Below, one piece after another: positions 47,641-58,999 of a DNA stretch of 64,000 nt. Made by a program: the position numbers and the translations under genes. Source of the stretch: Eunapius fragilis (taxonomy: Eukaryota; Porifera; Demospongiae; Spongillida; Spongillidae); assembly GCA_963681505.1 (NCBI GenBank), contig OY811974.1:1199128-1263127 (forward strand). The letters run 5' to 3'. Below the pieces are notes generated by a model, which ran no database searches, was not told the DNA's origin, and was given only the letters and a program-made list of their open reading frames with translations. The first letter of the stretch is position 1. Each line of letters begins with the position of its first letter.

Positions 47641-50466
47641 TCCACAGAATCTTTGACATAGCCATCCTTTAGCCGACTCTGAATTCCAACGCCCTGGCAT
47701 TAGCTGCAGCTGTAGATCCACCCGCTCGCGAGCTATGCATGCCAAACAACTTGGGGTCCATTCCTAATTGCTTAATCCTAGCCAACAATAATTCACTCAA
47801 ACCACCGCCTCTTCTTAAGCACTCGCCCTTCTTAGTAGATACAATTGCTCTAAACAAATTATCTGACGTGTGTGACAGCTCTGCCATGCTAAGATAGTCA
47901 CAGGACATGTGGGTGTGCCAGTACGTGCAATAGCAAGGGATGACCCCTCCCTGTACTGATCTGTTTTTCTTGATACAATATTAATAACCATGCCTTGGTC
48001 ATTAAACGTGACATCCCTACATTTTAGCTTTGTCAACTCATCACAACTGAGAAACCCAGCAAATGCTACTAAACACACAGCAAGCAACCTAACCTCCAAA
48101 AGGGAAGTATTTGGCCCCTCAGCCTCTACCATCGTTTTTAACATTTCCATTTCTAAGGACAACTGACTCTTTCCTAACCTTAGGCTTGCTTAGTATTCTT
48201 CACAAACTTTCTAATATCGATTGCACCAATGGTGACTCTGTAGGCTATTCTATACCCGCCATATTATGAACCCATGCTTGCGCATGCAAGAACTTGGCTT
48301 AGCGTCCTCAGGCAACCAAACATGCTTCCCATGCTCCACCACGTACCAACCATACCCCGTGCTGCTGGCATCTGAGTACACGACCCTTAACACCCCAGGG
48401 TTATACCAAATCGGTTGGGCATTAAAATCATGCAAAGATTCTGCCCAGAACTCTAATTCCGTCCCAGCTCCCACTGAACTCTAGCAAAGGGCACCAGTCT
48501 GGAGCAGTGCATACATGCTTCTAGTCATGAATCTGGATATTGGCCCCAGTGCCAAAACCATTGCAATAATTTTACCTATAAGGCTCGCTAGGCACCTAGC
48601 ATTAACCTTTCTGGCATCTAAAACTGCCCCCAAATTTTCTTTGGTGCATCAACTTTTTAAACTGGTACTGAAATGCACCCCCGATCCAAATTCACAACAA
48701 ATCCCAGCCATTGTACCTCATGTGATAGATGCCATGATGACTTTGATTCATTTACAACCAGCCCCACCCTGTGCAGTGTGCTCTGCACCCATTGGCTGGC
48801 AGTTCCTGCTTCCTCCCTACCCTTCACCGCACATAACCCGTCATCCAAATACACTACAGTCTTCAAGTCCTTACTGCGCCAATAATGAACTATAGGCCTC
48901 ATTAATTTGGTGAATGCATATGGGGCAGATGATAAACCAAAAGGCAAAACTGTGAATGTATAAAGCTCATTATCCCAGTGAAAACCCAAGAACCGCCTAT
49001 GATGCTTAACTATCTCAATGTGATGATAACCCGATTTTAAGTCAAATGCAATCATGAGCTCACCTTTGCTGAACATTGCCATGGCTACCCAAAGGTCTTC
49101 ATATTTGAACTTCTGCTTCCACGGGTATTGATTCACATGTCGCAAATTTACCACTAACCGCTTTTTACCTGCCCCACTAACTACTACAGATAACGGACTA
49201 CATACTGTTGGGGCATCGGTGGATCTCTCTACATATCGCCCTGCTAGCAAATCAGCCACCGCCTTACTCACAAATTCTGATTCAAGCTGCGCCGAATGTT
49301 GGTTTGGACGTAAATAAGGTGGGGGTTCTGACATTAGAGGCAACACATAACCCTCTGTAATTGTATCAATTACCCATGGGGGTGCACACAGCTCCTCCCA
49401 AAATGAAATACATTTACCCAACCTTCCTTTAACTGTACACACTTCTAACTCAGGCATCCCACTATCTGCTGTTTGCAATTCCCATCATCTCACACCCTCA
49501 GTCAAACCCTCTACAGGTGCCACATGCTCACTGTCAACACCCAACCATGTGTCAGACACGTACTCTTATTCTAATAAAGGATACTCAGCGGGCAATGGCA
49601 CTCTTTTGAGGCAATCCCTTCTCATGTGCCCTATCTCCCCGCACCCGGTGCATACGCTGAAGGCTTGTACGGCCTTTCCTCCTTCCGCGGCAGTAGCTCC
49701 CTTAGCGCAGTCTCCCTCACGTTTGGCGCTTTCTTCCTCTTTTCTGCCGCCTCCCTTATTCCCTTAGCCAGCGCCAACCTCTCCGCTGCCTGCTCCACCT
49801 TGCTTATTCTTTTCTCGTCCTCAGAATCATCCGCTAATTCGTCTTCATATTGGTCCACCACTTTCCAGCCATATTCCAAGCGGTCCGCCAGCTTCAGAAG
49901 CTTTTGCCTGTGGGCGATCAGCTGCCTACCTTCAGACAATGCATCCTTTATCTTCCGCAGAGCTGCCTTGGTTCTCCCTTCACGCGTCGGACCCTGATAT
50001 ACTATCATAGTTCATAGGGCCTAGTACTTTAGCCGACTGAAATTAGAATCCCTGATATTTGAACGAGTATCAAGTAGCAGCTACCTCAAGATATAAGTAG
50101 ATATCTCGATCGATAGTTCGACAGGGGGCGCGGCAGCCTTGTAGGTCGTAGGGCACGGCAGATTTAGGGGACTGATCTCACGATGGATACACTATTCTAA
50201 TAGATGCACACTAAGATGAGGGGAAAAAATACATATATAATAATAAATACGGGGCCCGATGCGGGGAAATTTTTAAAATGAAAAATTGAATATTGAGTCT
50301 TCGAGCTTTTTGGCGACGTCCGCGTTGAACCGATGCTGCAGTTGTTGTGCCTTCTTTTTGAAGGAGTAGGTCTCTTTTTACTCGCTTCTTGCTACTTCCT
50401 AGAGGTTTCTTGTCTACCCTCACTTCCCCTCATCTCCAAAAGCGCCGTCATTTGCTCCTCAGCCAT
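47620..50466 (-). mobile_element. DIRS-type retroelement (gag, RT, RNase H, tyrosine recombinase), decayed
   Basis: Reverse strand, in order. Gag start at 50466 (MAEEQMTALLEMRGSEG) and gag body 50008-49640 (EGRTKAALRKIKDALSEGRQ, LEYGWKVVDQYEDELADDSE). Zinc knuckle CTGCGEIGHMRRDC near 49610-49650. Reverse transcriptase 49478-48657 (KRLVVNLRHVNQYPWK, FDLKSGYHHIEI, FGLSSAPYAFTKLMRPIV, catalytic YLDD). RNase H piece 48474-48250 (VVYSDASSTGYGW). Tyrosine recombinase 48162-47620 (FAGFLSCDELTKLKCRDV, MHSSRAGGSTAAANA, and, after a frameshift, KDGYVKDS with the likely catalytic Tyr). Domain order and the recombinase in place of an integrase are diagnostic of DIRS1-like elements. Stops and frameshifts between domains. 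Split inverted terminal repeats not identified. Confidence 0.88.
48657..49478 (-). CDS. DIRS reverse transcriptase open frame
   Basis: Longest intact piece of the element, 273 aa. It includes fingers and palm motifs: LVVNLRHVN, AFDLKSGYHHIEI (first catalytic Asp), GLSSAPYAFTKLM, VVYLDDGL (YLDD catalytic pair) and the primer-grip region LSHEVQWLGFVVNLD. Copies RNA into DNA in DIRS elements. The frame is open, but its partners are broken, so the element as a whole is probably inactive. It is truncated upstream relative to a complete DIRS pol. Confidence 0.85.
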   Translation of the reverse strand: MQTADSGMPELEVCTVKGRLGKCISFWEELCAPPWVIDTITEGYVLPLMSEPPPYLRPNQHSAQLESEFVSKAVADLLAGRYVERSTDAPTVCSPLSVVVSGAGKKRLVVNLRHVNQYPWKQKFKYEDLWVAMAMFSKGELMIAFDLKSGYHHIEIVKHHRRFLGFHWDNELYTFTVLPFGLSSAPYAFTKLMRPIVHYWRSKDLKTVVYLDDGLCAVKGREEAGTASQWVQSTLHRVGLVVNESKSSWHLSHEVQWLGFVVNLDRGCISVPV

Positions 50467-50479
50467 TGTCGTTCTCTGT

Positions 50480-51230
50480 AGCGTAAAGCAATTGAACTTG
50501 CTTGGTGCACGAGACACTGAGAATGATCTTATTCCTATCTTCAAACCCTTTATTACCCCCCTGCCACATGGCTACTTCAATTGACGGAGGGAGCTTAGTT
50601 TCTGTCTAATTCACTTCGTTCAACCGGCAGAAACATGTATTTCTTAAAACCAAATGCGTGGTCCTGCATGTGTATTGTTGGATGGAACTCCGATATTGCA
50701 GGTAGGATGGATGAATAAAAGGCTGGTTACATTTCGATGATTCTGCATTGTAGTGATGGATAACCTGCGATGTTGATACAAGTTGAGGTGGGTCAGAAAT
50801 GGAAACTGGTGGTAAATTCAGATTTGCGGAGGATAATGATTGTGATGGTGATGGTGGTGCCGCTGACAGCTGCAGAGTTGAATTAGGCAGCTGTGGTCAA
50901 AGACTAAGTTGTAACAAGGCATCCTGCGATCCTAGTGGTATACTTATCTGTGGAATTGGCTGAGAAGTTGTTATCAAATGCGGGTTGTGACAGCTACCAC
51001 AATTGAGTGGATACCAATCGGTACATGGCCGCTTTGCCCTAGCACATACGCAACGTGTGCAATGCACGATTGCCGTTACAGTCGCAACGTTTTGACTTAC
51101 CAGGCTGCTTTATGATGCGGTCAGATTGTTCATGAATAGACATGGTGATGAATATGCAAGCTACTGTAGAATCCGCTTAATGTCCACAGCCGCCATTGAT
51201 TATTCAGAAGTTTAACTATTTAAAAAATAT
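50480..51230. other. No recognisable gene
   Basis: Probably contains the 5' terminal part of the DIRS element just upstream of its gag. No repeat termini could be recognised by eye. Confidence 0.35.
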
Positions 51231-51232
51231 TA

Positions 51233-51522
51233 CAAGTAAATAAAAACATTCTCTAACGAGAAAGTTGTTGATATATAGGATTGACCAATGCTGGTGTAAA
51301 AAGCATGGAAATAAGAGCGACAGAAATTTGACTAAAAAATTGAAATAGGCCTATATTTAGCCATTACTCAGACATGCACTGTTATAATGTGAGTGTGCTA
51401 AATATAGGCCAGTCAAATTTCTGTCAAATTTCTGTCGCTCGTGTTTCCGTGCTTTTTATACCAGCATTGGTCAATCCTATATACCAACAACTGTCTCGTT
51501 AGAGAATGTTTTTATTCACTTG
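51233..51522. mobile_element. Fold-back (MITE-like) element
   Basis: 290 bp, starts CAAGTAAATAAAAAC and ends GTTTTTATTCACTTG, arms of about 120 bp. It lies next to proline-rich copy C, as 24423-24716 does to copy A; the linking sequence ACTTGTTTCATAACTTTTTT is shared in reverse complement. Confidence 0.85.
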
Positions 51523-51639
51523 TTTCATAACTTTTTTTTCACCCTGTCATAGCATTATTGTAGTCAATGATATGTAGGAAGAGCATATAGAATTTGGACG
51601 ACCCCCTTTATCTCTTAATGTAATAACAAGTAACTTTAA

Positions 51640-52260
51640 TAATTATAATTATAATTGTACAAATTTGTTGTATTAATAATCATTTGTCCTCGCCTGCGCC
51701 CTCGTCTCCTGCGGGGACGTCCTCCACCCCAGCCTCCCCGCCATGCTGGGTTGAGCCAGGGTGGCAGTGGCCATGCAGGCCAGGGAGGGAGCACAGGCGG
51801 CAGTGGTACCAGCGGGAACGCAGCTGGTGGTGGTGGCAGCAGGGGTATCGCTGCTGGCTCCAGTGCAGCTGGTGGTGGCGACGGGGGTATCGCTGCTGGT
51901 GGTGGTGGGTCCATAACTGCTGGTGGTGGTGGCGGGGGGCAGCGCTGCTGGTGGTGGTGGGGTAGGGGGGCTTCTCATGGGGTGAATGGGAGAGGAGGAT
52001 GAATGTCATCCTCTTCCACCGACCCCTCATTAAAAATCCACGATGGTCTTCAGCTGCCATTTACATGTACGTGACAGATAGTATGATTGAATTTTTTTTC
52101 TTTATTCAAGCAAGTTTACACGTGAATCCATATAGAGTATTATTAAATTTCAACCTCTTTTTGCAAAGTGCACTATAATTCAGCGGGTGAATGACTGACT
52201 TGTACCTGCAAAGCCTTAACACATGTGCAGACTGCAATAATTCTATTGGTCCAATTCCAT
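51640..52260 (-). mobile_element. Proline-rich repeat element, copy C
   Basis: The reverse strand encodes PPPPAAIPPSPPPAALEPAA and ends LPPWPAWPLPP, AWRGGW, GRPRRRRGRRRGQ, the same end as copy A. The other frame starts MAAEDHRGFLMRGRWKRM at 52060. The distal flank (52180-52260) matches 23740-23830 inverted. Confidence 0.65.
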
Positions 52261-52387
52261 TATATTAACGGCATGTGCTAAAATTTTATTGGTTGAACCT
52301 ACACTATATCCTTGAGCAGGTTCCACTCAGACTCCATTTTTACACTACTAGGTACAGTGAATGTTAGGCATTATTACGATCATATAC

Positions 52388-52389
52388 AT

Positions 52390-52439
<50 letters not shown>

Positions 52440-52440
52440 C
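52388..52440. repeat. (CA)n microsatellite, with a following direct repeat
   Basis: CA tract. The following 52440-52560 and 52570-52670 are two direct copies containing CAGCAGCCTGTTCTTTGCTG and CTACATGTAGAATCTGT. Confidence 0.85.
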
Positions 52441-52684
52441 AGGCAGTACAGCAGCCTGTTCTTTGCTGGGGCCCCCTCTACATGTAGAATCTGTGTACAA
52501 GATCAGTTGTGTAGTCACACCCATATCCACACACGCACACACACACCATTCAGTGAGTTCAGGGGGATGACAGCAGCCTGTTCTTTGCTGCAGCCCTCTC
52601 TACATGTAGAATCTGTTTACAATAACAGTTGTGTAATCACACCCATATCGACACACACACATACACCATGGAGATTGTTATAAT

Positions 52685-53189
52685 TCATCCAGGCTGTATC
52701 TTTGTTTTCTTCTGGGGCCTTTTCCCTTTTGGAGTTTTCTTCCCAGAGGCATCAGTGGATGACGCAACCCTTTTCGTGGGTGGTTTCTGTGTTTCATCTA
52801 CTTCCTCTGTTGTAGCTTCCGCAAAAGGAGTAAACACCCCACTGATGTAGTCCTGTTCTAAGGACCTCATCACTTCTGCTGTTCCTGCAATCAAAATTAT
52901 CATAACACTTCTCTTATTCATATTGTACCCACACAAACCAAATTACATGTCTAACATAACACCAGTTACCTTTTGCTGCAATCTTCCCTTTGTAAACCAC
53001 CCCATTCATCAAAACGCTGCATTCATTACCGATGGCTTTCACACTACACTAGACATCATCACCATCCACAACAGTCACTGAATCTTCCTCTTCCCACAAT
53101 ATCAAAAACTTATCTTCTGCAAAAGAAACATTGCAGTTTACGGAAACATACATGGCATGAATATACTTACCCTTCTGGAAATTCTTCAT
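52685..53189 (-). pseudogene. Three-exon gene remnant (KFLILWEEEDSV family)
   Basis: Reverse-strand exons with good splice sites: 53189-53171 (MKNFQKG, then GTAAGT), 53116-52970 (KFLILWEEEDSVTVVDGDDV, CSVLMNGVVYKGKIAAKG, then GTAACT) and 52884-52685 (AEVMRSLEQDYISGVFTPFA, Lys-rich tail, stop). Phases agree, but one in-frame TAG follows DGDDV. The first exons resemble the N-terminal WEDxDSxSVV/CxVxxxGxxYxGxIxAxG module found before BEN domains in some invertebrate proteins. This is a tentative match and no BEN domain is seen. A second, shorter copy lies at 63046-63150. Confidence 0.5.
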
Positions 53190-53844
53190 GGCCGTTCTTA
53201 GTGACCTGGTGATGCTAAAACCTCGATGTGCAATTAAAACTGAAAAATGTGCTCATAGCGTTTTTTTGCGAAAAAAACGTGCGCATGAACGGAGAAGAAA
53301 CGTATTCGCAAATGCTGGAATTCGCTTCAACTGTACTTGTTAATTGGATACCCTAAAATGACGTTGACGTTCTGTTGCCGTGCCGTGCCGTTTGTCAAAA
53401 CGGCTGTGCAACGGCAACAACATTTTATGAAACGTAAAGATTTTTTTTGACCAATACTGTACATGGGTTTGCCACCTCAGTCACACCGCCACTGCCGATT
53501 CATACCGTTCCTAAGCATGCTAATGCTAAGGGTTCAAATCAGGTGATGAATCGTTTGTTGATGTGCTACTGATGAACTTAAGACATAGTACGTACGCGAT
53601 TACCGCTATCTCTGATTACACATGATAATTCTAAGTATTATTTTCATGGAAAAATTTGAGGGGGCTCAAGCCCCCCCTTGTCTACGGCCTTGCAAGATGA
53701 GCTGGAGCTGCCCAACATAGACACCAGCCATCATCACTATCTCCTGCCACAAATGCTGCTTATAAACTGCGGGCACTACTAAATGCAGTAACCTATATAC
53801 GAACTTAGCCTTTAGGTGAGATGGCAATTGCTATGCTGCCTGTT
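53099..53844. repeat. Direct duplication, copy 1 left part
   Basis: Matches 63046-63793 at high identity. The copy resumes at 58774 after an insertion and continues to at least 58990, matching 63788-64000. Confidence 0.88.
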
Positions 53845-54091
53845 CAGAGCATGAAATAGCGGGCGGCCCACGCCCAATTTCAGATCATTTCTTTAAAACG
53901 ACCGAGCAATTCAGGTAGCGATCGGCCATTTGGCCGATTGGGTTTTACATGAATAATATTGAAATAATTTGCGGTAGAGTGTAGGAATTATAATTTAACC
54001 ATTAAAACGTTAAGCGTATACGATTAAAGTAAATTATTTCTTTGATCGTAAATTATTACGATCGAAACAATATTTTCTGTAGCCATCGCTA

Positions 54092-54255
54092 GTCTTCAAT
54101 TCGCTATCACATTCACGCCGCCACTTCTGGTACGTTGAAAAAGTCACTTTCCTCTTCGTAGATTCAATTTATGTAGCCATTGATCGCGCGCTCACGATGG
54201 CTACGTTTTCAATGTACCAGAAGTGGCGGCGTGAATTTGATAGCGAATTGAAGAC
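54092..54255. repeat. Long imperfect palindrome beside the inner transposon
   Basis: Arms GTCTTCAATTCGCTATCAC with GCCGCCACTTCTGGTAC and their complement ending at GAAGAC (54255). The inner transposon starts at the next base. Confidence 0.8.
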
Positions 54256-55241
54256 GGGTCATTCTCCGTCCTTTCACCCAGCAAATGGACAGCACCTCTC
54301 AGATTTTGGTGCAATTTCTCATATATGATTGTCTTCATATGAGAAGACATTTGACCATTTTTTATATTAATAACCTTAATGGTTTAGGAGATACACATTG
54401 TTGAATAATGATACACTTCACTGATAAGTTCAACTTTCACATGTTTTATTTTGGTTCCCACTTATAGCCTAGTTGCATGTTTCACACCACTCAAAGATCT
54501 TATGAAGTGCAATCAAGATACGATATGCATTTTGGTGGGAGGTGAAAGAGTTAAATTATTAATTGGTTTATACTACAGATTTTACAAATACTGTTAGTAG
54601 AAGGTTGAAAATCACCACTTTTTAAAAACCAGTTTGGACACCATATTGAACTTGGTGTTTTTTCAGAATAAAAATGTTGATTATTGATAACCCCTGAGGA
54701 CCAGAAATGGTTTTATGTGTGAGCAGCCATTTTGAGTTGATTTAGCAGAAAGTGTGGTTAAGTGGATTACATAACATTCAAACCTCAGCAATCAAAAGTT
54801 CAATGATGAATGAAATTAACTGTTATGAAATTAACTGTTACGTAAACCATAATATAATTATCTATATGAGTGCGTGTGTGCGCATGTATGTGACAGCTGT
54901 GGACTCTGTCACAAAGCAATGTCAGCAGGAACTTTAGCTCATTAGCCATCTGCTGGTACAATGTACACACACATATATGTCAGTATATCTAAGAGTGCAC
55001 GTATGCATCTGTACATGTCACAAAAAGACCCTTCATGGGTTTTTTTTCACGGTGTTCAAAGAGTCAACAGGAACTTTAGCTCATCAGGCATGTATCTGTA
55101 TCTCAAATATGTATTGGGAATTAAAAGACAGGTCATTTGGTATACACTGTCATGTGTGATGAAAACAGTATATGTATGCATTTTATAATAGTTACTACTT
55201 TAAACAGCCTAATACTAAGCAGATGTTCTTGCCTCCAGAGC

Positions 55242-57664
55242 TCAGGTTGCTGTTGTGATTTCCTTACTTGTTAAGGAGTAAGTGCGTCCTGTAGCTGTTG
55301 AAGGATTAACTAGTGTAAGTATATCTGATGGGTCAATCTCCATTATGTCCTGGTGACGTAGATAAACATAAGATTTTGCAGGTAGTTTTGGGTGAAGGAA
55401 ATTAACTTCTATGAGTCGTGCTTCCATATCCACCTTCATAACAATCCCAAGCCAACAGTGTCCATCATAGATTGCAGTAACATAACCTTTTATGGATGAC
55501 AGTGGGAGGGTCTCAATGATAAAAGCAGTAGACACTCTCTCAATTCTTTTAATGCAACTTGAAGAAAACTGCTTGATTTCAACACTACTCTTTGAAATGG
55601 GTACAACACAGTGCTGTGACCGTGTTCCAGGAACAGTTCTACTGGATTTGTACCTGTCTGACAGCAGCCTTGCCTCCTCATGCTCTCTTAATGTTGCAAA
55701 TACAAAGTGTATGCCTTTGATCTCGGATGATACAAACTGATACAGTTGGGTAGGTGTCAGAATCTGGTCTTCTTTAGGATGCTGCAGACTGGCCTTGGCT
55801 GCAGTCCTTTTCACAGTTCCCCCAATACCATCTGCAGCTGACTTTCCATGCGAGGTAGCAAAGAAGTGCCACTCTGCTGGAACTCCAAAGTCTACTTCAT
55901 GATGACACAGATTTGTGAAGTTATAACAGTTCTTATACTGACCAGCACAACCATCCGACATGTAGACTATCTTTTTAGGCTTTGACCCAAAATGGCCTGT
56001 CAGAAACTGTACAAACTTTCGCTGGAACAAGTGTACAGCTATCGTATCATGATCTTTGTTTTCTGAAATAACAGTGAAACAGATACTATTTAGCTTACCT
56101 CTCGATAGTAACAAAGGAATGGATGAACAGTTGCTTGTAAGTTGTTCCAATGAAAGGATTGGACTTCATCCTGAACAACAAAACTGTAGTTCTCAGAGAA
56201 GTCAGCAATGACAAGAAAATCTCCATGTGTGAGAGACTCCTTTTTCTCACTCAAGAATGCAGCTTGCTTCTTAGCTATGAAGTCGTGCAATCTCAGCTTC
56301 TTCAACACTTCCATAAACAAGTTGAGAAAGTCTTCAATGGGTACAACATGAGTTTCAAGGTTGGCACGATCTGTGTTTATCCACTGACTGTACTGCACAG
56401 TGTCAACTGCATTTTCTTCCATGACAGCCCGGAGCTCCTCTAACAGTGGTTCTGTTCCCCGACATTCCTCACAAATCCCGTTGGCACAGTCAGCTGTTGG
56501 AGGTTCACACTGTATGAAAGCCAAACAATCACTGTAGTGTTTGAACTCTCCTTGGGTGAGTGCCTCCAGTCGGCCTCCTGTCATCATCAACTTGGCATTT
56601 TGGTGCACTACACACACACATACCGAATGGGTACCACTGGAACCAGCCAACACACATTCCTTTGGTCGCAGTTGCGCAAATGTAGAGAAGCCTATTTTGA
56701 CATCTGGATGCAGTATTTTAAACTGATGGTAGGCTTCCCTGAGATTGCACAGCACAAGCCTCTTCTGTTGGTGCACTTTTATTCCATCCGCATTTCTTAC
56801 TGACACAAAATCCTTTTTTCCTGGCATCACCCGGCTGATGTCATCATGACAGTAGAAATTCCTTACTAGTTCCAAGGTGCTTTCTGGAAGTGGCTTTCCA
56901 GCATTGGAATTTGGGGAACTCAATACTCCTTTGTCTTCAACCAGCTTCTTAGCACTCTTAGCCATATAATTTGTGACACCAAATTCATCCATGATTTTGC
57001 CTACAGACCAACTTTTTGGCAGAGCAGTTAAAATTGTCAGTCTTTCACTCCTGGATGTTGTTGAAGCGTATTTTTCTTTGAGCTGTTGAATCATTTCCCT
57101 TCCATCATCTTGCGGCATCTTGTCACCAGCTCCAACAGCAAACAATACTTTCTTTCTGATCACATCCTCTACTCTCCTTACCTTTTCTTTAACATACTTG
57201 TAACTTCGTGTCCTTCTTTTCCCACCCACTGGAGAAATTCCTTCTAATTCTAGCACTTCATTGACAGCAAGAAGTTGAACATCAGCAGGCAGCACATCGT
57301 CAGTATCACTGTCTTCAGTATCAGCAGCTGAGGGCTCACTGCAACGACTAATGTGATGTGATAATCCCGAAGGTCCAGGCTGATCTGCATGCTCTTCGTC
57401 TTGCACAGTAGCTACAGGTGAAAGTTTACGTAGCTTGTTTAGACAATTGCAGCATGCGTGATCTCCACTATGTATTGAAAGAGATGGATGCGCTGCAATG
57501 ATTGCTTCGGGTACCACACGCAAGCGGGCATATAACCCTAACCCTAACCCTAACCCTAAAACTAACGACGTCGATGAGAGCGAAATGGGTCGCAACAATA
57601 AACCTTCCAGTTGATAGACATAGTTCCAGTTACAAAAAACAATGTTCCAAAAAACTTGCATCAT
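55242..57664 (-). CDS. Transposase-like protein of the long-TIR transposon (one frameshift)
   Basis: Two long reverse frames, 57664-56090 (524 aa) and 56150-55242 (302 aa), overlap near 56100. Protein similarity appears to pass from the first to the second at YYRE/GKLNSICFTVISEN, consistent with a one-base frameshift rather than an intron. Motifs: DFSENYSFVVQDEVQSFHWN with HPFLCYY, YMSDGCAGQYKNCYNFTNLC and AEWHFFATSHGKSAADGIGG TVKR. I know these from an uncharacterised, widespread invertebrate element family. The DFSENY and SDGxxxQYKN aspartates look like RNase H-fold catalytic residues, and DDE activity is inferred. Cys-rich N-terminal region (CCNCLNKLRKL). The 5' part of the frame runs through telomere-like repeats (57533-57560), so the true start is uncertain. 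Confidence 0.7.
57533..57560. repeat. Interstitial telomeric repeat (CCCTAA)4
   Basis: Four exact TAACCC units followed by TAAAAC, about 130 bp inside the 5' end of the transposase frame. On the coding strand they read TTAGGG and encode LGLGLGLG. Confidence 0.95.
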
Positions 57665-58773
57665 GCTTATATACAGAATACGGATGTGATAATGAGTTTA
57701 AGTACACTACAGTTCTTGCTTTGACCAATACTAACCCCATGAATGGTCCGTTTGTGACAGAGTACACATCTGTCCCATGCATGCCTTTGATAGCGCGCGT
57801 ATGCGGGTAACAAAGTAACAGTTACATGGCTAATGAGCTAAAGTTCCTGCTGATGTTGAACCACGTTAAAAAACCCCATGAATGGTCCTTTGTTACTGAG
57901 TCCACAGCTGTCACATGCATGCGCACACACGCACTCATGTAAAAATTATATTATGGTTTACGTAAGTAACAGTTAATTTCATAACAGTTAATTTCATTCA
58001 TCATTGAACTTTTGATTGCTGAGGTTTGAATGTTATGTAATCCACTTAGCCACACTTTCTGCTAAATCAACTCAAAATGGCTGCTCACACATAAAACCAT
58101 TTCTGGTCCTCAGGGGTTATCAATAATCAACATTTTTATTCTGAAAAAACACCAAGTTCAATATGGTGTCCAAACTGGTTTTTAAAAAGTGGTGATTTTC
58201 AACCTAACAGTATTTGTAAAATCTGTAGTATAAACCAATTAATAATTTAACTCTTTCACCTCCCACCAAAATGCACATCGTATCTTGATTGCATTTCATA
58301 AGATCTTTGAGTGGTGTCAAACATGCAACTAGGCTATAAGTGGGAACCAAAATAAAACATGTGAAAGTTGAACTTATCAGTGAAGTGTATCATTATTCAA
58401 CAATGTGTATCTCCTAAACCATTAAGGTTATTAAAGTAAAGAATGGTCAAATGTCTTCTCATATGAAGACAATCATATATGAGAAATTGCACCAAAATCT
58501 GAGAGGTGCTGTCCATTTGCTGGGTGAAAGGTGGGAGAATGACCCAGACGGGTACGTGGATGGACAGCGCAACAGAAACGACTGGTGGGAAAACGTATGT
58601 TTTACAGTGTACTGTAATAGCTTGTGAGATACACTTTTGATTGTAATCTTTAATATTAATGATTTCAGATTATTATAGTAAAGGGCCGACCAATTCTGAA
58701 TTAAATGGCCACCCAAAAGTATCCATGTGTAGCCTTTTGGCCACCCAAATCTTTATAGTTAAGTCGTCCTCTG

Positions 58774-58990
58774 CCTGTTTGCTTGTGAAGTAGATTGAAT
58801 GACCACAGTAGACGAGCGTAACAGATTGATTGCCGCTTCCAGTAGCGTGTTTACAAACACATCATGTCCTTCTGTGAATGTCATTTTAGTGCTTAACTGA
58901 TGTGATCTGAGAATTGGAGGATTAAACCTTCGAGCTGAGTTTAGAATGGCTAGGTTGATTGTAGGCTGTTATCCAATTCTTAGGTAGTCA
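58774..58990. repeat. Direct duplication, copy 1 right part
   Basis: Continues the match to the end of the window (TTAGGTAGTC at both). The true right edge lies beyond 64000. Confidence 0.88.
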
Positions 58991-58999
58991 ATTATGTCA

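Larger units (their letters stand above)
54256..58545. mobile_element. DNA transposon with ~700-bp terminal inverted repeats
   Basis: 4290 bp. Ends GGGTCATTCTCC / GGAGAATGACCC. Inverted repeats run about 54256-54947 and 57828-58545 at very high identity and contain sub-repeats (CAGCAGGAACTTTAGCTCAT occurs in each arm; a variant lies near 55065-55090). AGAC on each side (54252-54255, 58546-58549) fits a 4-bp target duplication. Its interior encodes a two-frame transposase-like protein on the minus strand. Confidence 0.9.
53845..58773. mobile_element. Outer DNA element (CAGAG...CTCTG ends, 6-bp target duplication)
   Basis: 4929 bp flanked by CCTGTT (53839-53844 and 58774-58779), present once at 63788. 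Ends CAGAG / CTCTG. Without the inner transposon it is about 635 bp. It has a palindrome whose right arm reads MATFSMYQKWRREFDSELKT, resembling the start of hAT-like zinc-finger transposases. A non-autonomous hAT relative is inferred, although hAT duplications are usually 8 bp. Confidence 0.6.

Noticed and set aside
56060-56100. A 39-bp intron in the long-TIR transposase
   Set aside because: GTAAGC and TTTCAG are present, but the joined phase is wrong, and the sequence between them in the other frame (GKLNSICFTVIS) continues the protein. A one-base frameshift fits better.
57533-57560. Chromosome end
   Set aside because: Only four TTAGGG units, with unique and transposon sequence on both sides, so interstitial.
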